Source: Bacillota bacterium
GTDB lineage: Bacteria; Bacillota; Clostridia; Oscillospirales; Acutalibacteraceae
Assembly: GCA_030705695.1 (NCBI GenBank)
Contig: JAUZPX010000013.1
Span: 1 to 23,548 of the forward strand
DNA: 23,548 bases
Reading direction: 5' to 3'
How positions within the stretch are numbered: the stretch's first letter is position 1; each line of letters begins with the position of its first letter. The notes under the pieces were generated by a model. The model searched no databases. It was not told where the DNA came from and saw only the letters and a program-made list of their open reading frames with translations. Positions 21,487-23,548 of the stretch are shown here, piece after piece. The translations under genes were made by a program, and so were the position numbers.

Positions 21487-21519
21487 AAATCCCTTTAATT
21501 AATGATTAAAGGGATTTTT
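21487..21519 (+). terminator. Rho-independent terminator after metY
   Basis: Perfect 13-bp arms AAATCCCTTTAAT (21487-21499) and ATTAAAGGGATTT (21505-21517), loop TAATG, T run to 21519. Confidence 0.8.
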
Positions 21520-21523
21520 CATA

Positions 21524-21558
21524 ACAAAAAGCGTACTGTCATTACTGACAATACGCTT
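21524..21558 (-). terminator. Rho-independent terminator after ppdK
   Basis: On the minus strand AAGCGTATTGTCA, loop GTAA, TGACAGTACGCTT (13 pairs, one G-U), then a short T run. It lies directly beside the metY terminator, so the convergent genes are insulated from each other. Confidence 0.8.
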
Positions 21559-21579
21559 TTATTGATTAATTTTATAGGA

Positions 21580-23548
21580 TTATTTGCCGCTCTTGAGTGC
21601 TGCTTGAGCTGCAGCAAGTCTTGCGATTGGTACTCTGAACGGTGAGCAAGAAACATAGTTAAGTCCAACATTATGGCAGAACTCAACGCTTGAAGGATCT
21701 CCGCCGTGTTCGCCGCAGATACCAAGCTTAATGTCAGGGCGAGTCTTACGTCCAAGCTCAGCAGCCATCTTCACGAGTTTGCCAACGCCGATTTGGTCAA
21801 GCTTTGCAAACGGATCGGATTCGAAGATCTTAGCTTCATAATAGCTGTCGAGGAATTTACCAGCGTCATCACGGCTGAAGCCGAATGTCATCTGTGTAAG
21901 GTCGTTAGTACCAAAGCTGAAGAATTCAGCTTCCTGAGCGATCTCATCGGCTGTTAAAGCAGCACGTGGGATTTCGATCATTGTACCGACATGATATTTC
22001 ATGTCTACGCCTGCATCAGCAATGATTTTATCAGCTGTTGATGTGACAACATCTTTAACGTATTTTAACTCTTTGACTTCGCCAACGAGCGGAATCATGA
22101 TTTCAGGAACAATCTTATATTCCGGATTAGCCTTATTCACAGCGATAGCAGCGTTGATAACAGCTGTTGTCTGCATCTCTGCGATTTCAGGATAAGTTAC
22201 AGCAAGACGGCAGCCACGGTGACCCATCATTGGGTTGAACTCGTGTAAGCTAGAGATTACGTTTTTGATTTCTTCTACAGAAATCTTCATCTCTTTTGCA
22301 AGCTCTTCAATATCTTCTTCCTTAGTTGGAACGAACTCATGGAGAGGAGGATCCAAGAAACGGATTGTCATAGGTCTGCCTTCGAGAACTTTGTACATTT
22401 CTTCGAAGTCACCCTGTTGATACGGCATAATCTTTGCAAGAGCAGCTTTTCTCTCTTCTTGGGTTTTAGAACAAATCATCTCACGGATAGCTTTGATTCT
22501 GTCACCCTCAAAGAACATATGCTCTGTACGGCAAAGACCAATACCTTCAGCACCGAATTTAACAGCTTGTGCTGTATCACGTGGGTTATCGGCATTTGTT
22601 CTTACTTTAAGCGTACGGTAGCTGTCAGCCCACTTCATGAATACATCGAAGTCGCCTGAGATTTTAGCTTCAACAGTAGGAATAGCTGAACCGTAAATAG
22701 CACCGGTAGAACCATCAAGAGAAATATAGTCGCCCTCTTTAATTGTTAGACCGCCGAGTGTAAATACTTTTGCTTCTTCATCAATAACGATTTCGCCGCA
22801 GCCGGATACACAGCATGTACCCATTCCACGTGCAACAACAGCAGCATGTGATGTCATACCGCCGCGAACTGTAAGGATACCTTCAGCAGCATTCATGCCT
22901 TCGATGTCTTCAGGTGAAGTCTCAAGACGAACGAGAACAACTTTTTCTCCCTTTGCAGCCCATGCTTTTGCATCTTCGGCAGTAAATACTGTTTTACCGC
23001 AGGCAGCACCCGGAGAAGCAGCAAGACCTGTACCTATTGGCTTAGCAGCCTTTAAAGCAGCTGTATCGAATTGCGGGTGAAGAAGAGCGTCAAGCTGTTT
23101 AGGATCAACTCTTAATACAGCTTCTTTTTCATTAATCATGCCTTCTTTAACAAGGTCAACAGCAATTTTCAAAGCAGCAGCTGCTGTTCTTTTGCCGTTT
23201 CTTGTTTGAAGCATATATAATTTACCGTTTTCAATGGTGAATTCCATGTCTTGCATGTCTTTGTAGTGTGTCTCAAGACGGTTTGCAATTTCAACAAATT
23301 GATTGTAAACCTCAGGCATATCCTGCTCAAGCTTTGTGATATGGCTTGGTGTACGGATACCTGCAACAACGTCTTCGCCTTGTGCATTGATGAGATATTC
23401 ACCGAACAGTGCTCTTTCTCCTGTTGCTGGGTCACGAGTAAAGGCAACGCCTGTACCGGAATTATCGTTTAAGTTACCGAATACCATAGGCTGTACGTTA
23501 ACAGCAGTACCCCAAGAATACGGGATGTCGTTCATACGGCGGTATACG
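21580..23548 (-). CDS. ppdK: Pyruvate, phosphate dikinase, C-terminal three quarters
   Basis: The gene runs off the right edge; about 655 of an expected 875 residues are present, and the codons before the first visible Met (VYRRMNDIPYSWG) continue the frame to the edge. The enzyme interconverts ATP, phosphate and pyruvate with AMP, pyrophosphate and PEP, and in anaerobic Clostridia commonly works in glycolysis. Seen here are the end of the nucleotide-binding domain (YMLQTRNGKRTA), the phosphohistidine domain with GGMTSHAAVVARGMG (His at codon 22846-22848, equivalent to His455 of the C. symbiosum enzyme) and the PEP/pyruvate barrel ending with GICGEHGGDPSS, whose Cys matches Cys831. The adjacent Thr of TSH is the target of regulatory phosphorylation in plants. 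Motifs are intact and the end is normal. Confidence 0.96.
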   Translation of the reverse strand, partial: VYRRMNDIPYSWGTAVNVQPMVFGNLNDNSGTGVAFTRDPATGERALFGEYLINAQGEDVVAGIRTPSHITKLEQDMPEVYNQFVEIANRLETHYKDMQDMEFTIENGKLYMLQTRNGKRTAAAALKIAVDLVKEGMINEKEAVLRVDPKQLDALLHPQFDTAALKAAKPIGTGLAASPGAACGKTVFTAEDAKAWAAKGEKVVLVRLETSPEDIEGMNAAEGILTVRGGMTSHAAVVARGMGTCCVSGCGEIVIDEEAKVFTLGGLTIKEGDYISLDGSTGAIYGSAIPTVEAKISGDFDVFMKWADSYRTLKVRTNADNPRDTAQAVKFGAEGIGLCRTEHMFFEGDRIKAIREMICSKTQEERKAALAKIMPYQQGDFEEMYKVLEGRPMTIRFLDPPLHEFVPTKEEDIEELAKEMKISVEEIKNVISSLHEFNPMMGHRGCRLAVTYPEIAEMQTTAVINAAIAVNKANPEYKIVPEIMIPLVGEVKELKYVKDVVTSTADKIIADAGVDMKYHVGTMIEIPRAALTADEIAQEAEFFSFGTNDLTQMTFGFSRDDAGKFLDSYYEAKIFESDPFAKLDQIGVGKLVKMAAELGRKTRPDIKLGICGEHGGDPSSVEFCHNVGLNYVSCSPFRVPIARLAAAQAALKSGK

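Noticed and set aside
1..23548. CRISPR arrays, insertion sequences, tRNA genes
   Set aside because: No regularly spaced repeats, transposase motifs, long terminal inverted repeats or tRNA-like cloverleaf sequences were found by reading both strands.

Overview
The window looks like chromosomal DNA of a low-GC, endospore-forming anaerobic Clostridia species, probably an Oscillospiraceae/Ruminococcaceae-type gut or cellulolytic lineage. The evidence is a pair of sporulation genes (gpr, spoIIP), the first codons of a spoVT-like gene, a desulfoferrodoxin superoxide reductase, pyruvate phosphate dikinase, a dockerin-tagged peptidase, AGGAGG-type ribosome sites and near-consensus sigma-A promoters. 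No mobile element, CRISPR array, tRNA or rRNA was seen.

Layout. 1-38 (-): 5' end of a SpoVT/AbrB-type regulator. 233-4282 (-): a three-gene operon with a large GT-C-like membrane protein, a small HAD phosphatase and a UbiA-family transferase of the polyprenyl-phosphate phosphoribosyltransferase type; together they suggest a lipid-linked pentose glycosylation route. 4475-4897 (+): desulfoferrodoxin. 5114-6118 (+): an unknown small protein and a left-handed beta-helix protein, ending at a shared convergent terminator. 6152-12466 (-): housekeeping and sporulation genes rarA, glyA, dusB with a secreted Ser/Thr-rich partner, spoIIP and gpr. 12622-16096 (+): two exported proteins, a C1A papain-like lipoprotein with a dockerin and a repeat-containing wall protein. 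16152-16829 (-): membrane-anchored CHAP hydrolase. 17073-21469 (+): a sulfur amino acid block with a PatB-type C-S lyase, an Rrf2 regulator with IscR-like cysteines, cysK and metY. 21580-23548 (-): C-terminal three quarters of ppdK.

The most interesting signal is in the sulfur block. cysK and metY are each preceded by a strong promoter, then by a tiny unannotated ORF (25 and 22 codons) with its own Shine-Dalgarno. Both peptides begin MYS, are basic and carry cysteine at or next to their C-terminus. In each case RNA just downstream of a Cys codon in the leader is complementary to the start-codon region of the structural gene: a 10-pair helix including the whole metY AUG, and a 10-pair helix including the A of the cysK AUG. 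This fits translational attenuation by cysteine supply: a ribosome starved at the Cys codons keeps the downstream start free, and a completed leader lets it be sequestered. The mechanism is inferred from sequence only. The cysK promoter also carries a perfect 10-bp inverted repeat over its -35 box, which could be the operator for the adjacent Rrf2 regulator, giving two layers of control.

Several gene starts were moved from the longest ORF to positions backed by a Shine-Dalgarno (UbiA, HAD, GT-C protein, Ser/Thr-rich protein, helix protein, cysK). Two genes (dusB, spoIIP) appear to use TTG.
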